Of a DNA stretch of 64,000 nucleotides, positions 62,727 through 64,000 are shown piece after piece (the first letter of the stretch is position 1; each line of letters begins with the position of its first letter). Under the pieces are notes generated by a model. That model did no database searches and was not told the origin of the DNA. It saw nothing but the letters and a program-made list of their open reading frames with translations. The translations under genes were made by a program, and so were the position numbers. This stretch comes from Marinobacter orientalis (GTDB lineage Bacteria > Pseudomonadota > Gammaproteobacteria > Pseudomonadales > Oleiphilaceae), in contig NZ_SRZX01000007.1 in NCBI RefSeq assembly GCF_004792665.1, positions 1 to 64,000 of the forward strand, given 5' to 3'.

Positions 62727-64000
62727 ATGAACATGCAACAGAAGCTGCACCCGGTAAAACTGAAGTCCCCCTTTTACCAGCACGAAAGCGGCGCGGGCCT
62801 GCATCGCTACCTGGACGCGGATTTTATCAACCGCTTTCGCCAGGACGTGGTTTCAGGCCACTTGGATGCTGCCCATGGCAGCGGTTGGCAGAACGAGGAA
62901 AGCCACAGCCAGTGGGACAACCTGCCGGTTCTGCGCCTGCCTACCCACCGGACATTCCACCTGGTCTGTTGCGAAGCAGTCTGCGATCAACTCGGTCAGC
63001 CCGCCCTGGATCCACAGAAGATTACCTCGGCGGGATTCGTCATTCGCCGCATCACCCCGGAAGGCCAACAGGCCTGGATGCTGGAGGGAGGGGATGTGAT
63101 CGGCTGGAAACCGGCACCGACGCATTCTGGTGATCCAGATCTGGATCGACGCCTGTGCGCCAGCGGCGTACTCGGGAAACGTACCGGGAACCCGTCCTAT
63201 ACCGGCGAACAGACCCACCCCCTGCACACCCTTGGCACCCGGGACCCGGAAGGCAGGAGTCGCACCCTGCTGTTCGGTTACCTGCCGCTGGGCGGCTTCC
63301 GTTATCACCAGGACGCAACCTCTGCAGTGCAACCGGAATCGCTCGCAGAAGCCAGGGAGTTCGACGCCCAGTCCCTGCACTGGCCATTCGGTTTCCGGAA
63401 CCGGGCTGGCGGCCAGTGGCAAGACAACGATGTCCTTCAGGTTGCCTCCGGCCAGCCCACCCTTGCCTTTCTGGACCTGGTCCGGTTACTTGCAGAACGC
63501 TACCGGTTGGGGGCATCCAGCACGCCCGAAAACAAGAATCTGGAGCAGCTGTGTTCCGGCATCTGGTTTCACAGCACCCCCGATCATCTGGCTGCCCACC
63601 TTATGAAACCGGGGCTGGAGGAAGAAGGCCTGCTTCGGCAGTACAGAGAACAGACATTGCTGGACTACCTCCGGCACTGCTTCCAACAAGCGGAGAATCC
63701 GCTGGTGGCCTGGCTCGACCAGCAGGAGGAGCGGCTCGAGTCCGGAGCAGAACCCCAGCGGCTCCCCGACTCCGACGGTTCCGGCTCCCTGGGCTGGCAC
63801 CTGACGCTTTCAGAGGAGCAGGCCTATGCCTTCCGTCATCTGCTGGGCCAGCGTTATCAGCAACTGGTCCTGGACCAGGCCCGGGAAATACCTGTGCCGA
63901 AATTTGGAGATGGTGAGAACGATGTCTTCCGCGTCGTGCCCTTCCTGAGAGTTCGCAACGATCAAGGCAGGGAACAGATTGTCTGGGCCGACGAGAGCAG
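62727..64000 (+). CDS. Large unknown protein of the injection-system cluster, partial
   Basis: The frame from the ATG at 62,727 (TAGGAGTG upstream) stays open to the window end, giving 424 residues without a stop. I do not recognise the family. It is soluble and rich in Trp, His and Gln (SPFYQHESGAGLHRYLDADF; WLDQQEERLESGAE; PVPKFGDGENDVFRVVPFLR), with no signal peptide or membrane span. It follows the spike gene by 11 bp, at the place where related systems encode gp25, PAAR and baseplate wedge proteins. It could therefore be a system-specific baseplate component or a secreted cargo/effector. Confidence 0.7.
   Translation, partial: MNMQQKLHPVKLKSPFYQHESGAGLHRYLDADFINRFRQDVVSGHLDAAHGSGWQNEESHSQWDNLPVLRLPTHRTFHLVCCEAVCDQLGQPALDPQKITSAGFVIRRITPEGQQAWMLEGGDVIGWKPAPTHSGDPDLDRRLCASGVLGKRTGNPSYTGEQTHPLHTLGTRDPEGRSRTLLFGYLPLGGFRYHQDATSAVQPESLAEAREFDAQSLHWPFGFRNRAGGQWQDNDVLQVASGQPTLAFLDLVRLLAERYRLGASSTPENKNLEQLCSGIWFHSTPDHLAAHLMKPGLEEEGLLRQYREQTLLDYLRHCFQQAENPLVAWLDQQEERLESGAEPQRLPDSDGSGSLGWHLTLSEEQAYAFRHLLGQRYQQLVLDQAREIPVPKFGDGENDVFRVVPFLRVRNDQGREQIVWADES

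Noticed and set aside
55215..64000. Ordinary prophage tail region
   Set aside because: No head, terminase, integrase or lysis gene is visible. The Afp7-like adaptor, DUF5908 and duplicated tube fit a headless injection system better. The window end prevents certainty.

Overview
The window reads as chromosomal DNA of a marine gammaproteobacterium. A Marinobacter-like organism is my best guess from protein style, GC-rich codons and lineage-typical genes such as Tus, an MlaC-like protein and GGDEF/EAL proteins. This is inference, because no rRNA or other marker gene is present.

Layout. (1) 1-10,020: a divergent pair (N-terminus of an ATP-grasp-like enzyme; a 656-aa protein with a papain-like Gln/Cys/His/Asn arrangement), a secreted OB-fold protein, an unknown gene, a GGDEF-EAL protein, then a probable membrane-lipid run (YihY/BrkB, fatty acid desaturase, MlaC-like, DUF2141). 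(2) 10,021-23,150: a degraded region. Truncated or frameshifted genes (PPOX-GAF, Crp/Fnr, uracil-DNA-glycosylase-like, LysR) lie among copies of a short repeat (core TTTAGTACTTTGTGTGG). It also holds two large intact c-di-GMP genes, one of them with a LOV blue-light domain. (3) 23,151-26,444: a secreted LVIVD-repeat/PA-domain protein and a Tus replication-terminus protein. (4) 26,614-54,388, all minus strand: one operon with a 6,851-aa cysteine-poor repeat protein that carries an N-terminal LEPR-XLL motif. It is followed by a DUF3467 protein, a GAF-HlyD fusion, a PqqD-M50-HlyD fusion, a shortened SecA-like ATPase and a HlyD adaptor. (5) 54,389-64,000: a regulatory-looking spacer, then the start of a contractile injection system (two sheaths, two tubes, hub-adaptor, DUF5908, separate hub and spike, and an unknown large protein cut by the window end).

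The most interesting unit is region 4. The giant protein is encoded with its own SecA-like motor, a membrane-embedded M50/HlyD protein, a cytosolic-sensor/HlyD fusion and a periplasmic adaptor, and I see no type I ABC transporter or TolC gene. I read this as a candidate dedicated export and surface-assembly system for LEPR-XLL giant proteins. Three c-di-GMP proteins with complementary active or degenerate domains lie upstream and could control attachment, but no sequence link ties them to the adhesin. An imperfect ~70-bp direct repeat brackets tus plus the whole adhesin operon (25,249 and 54,692).
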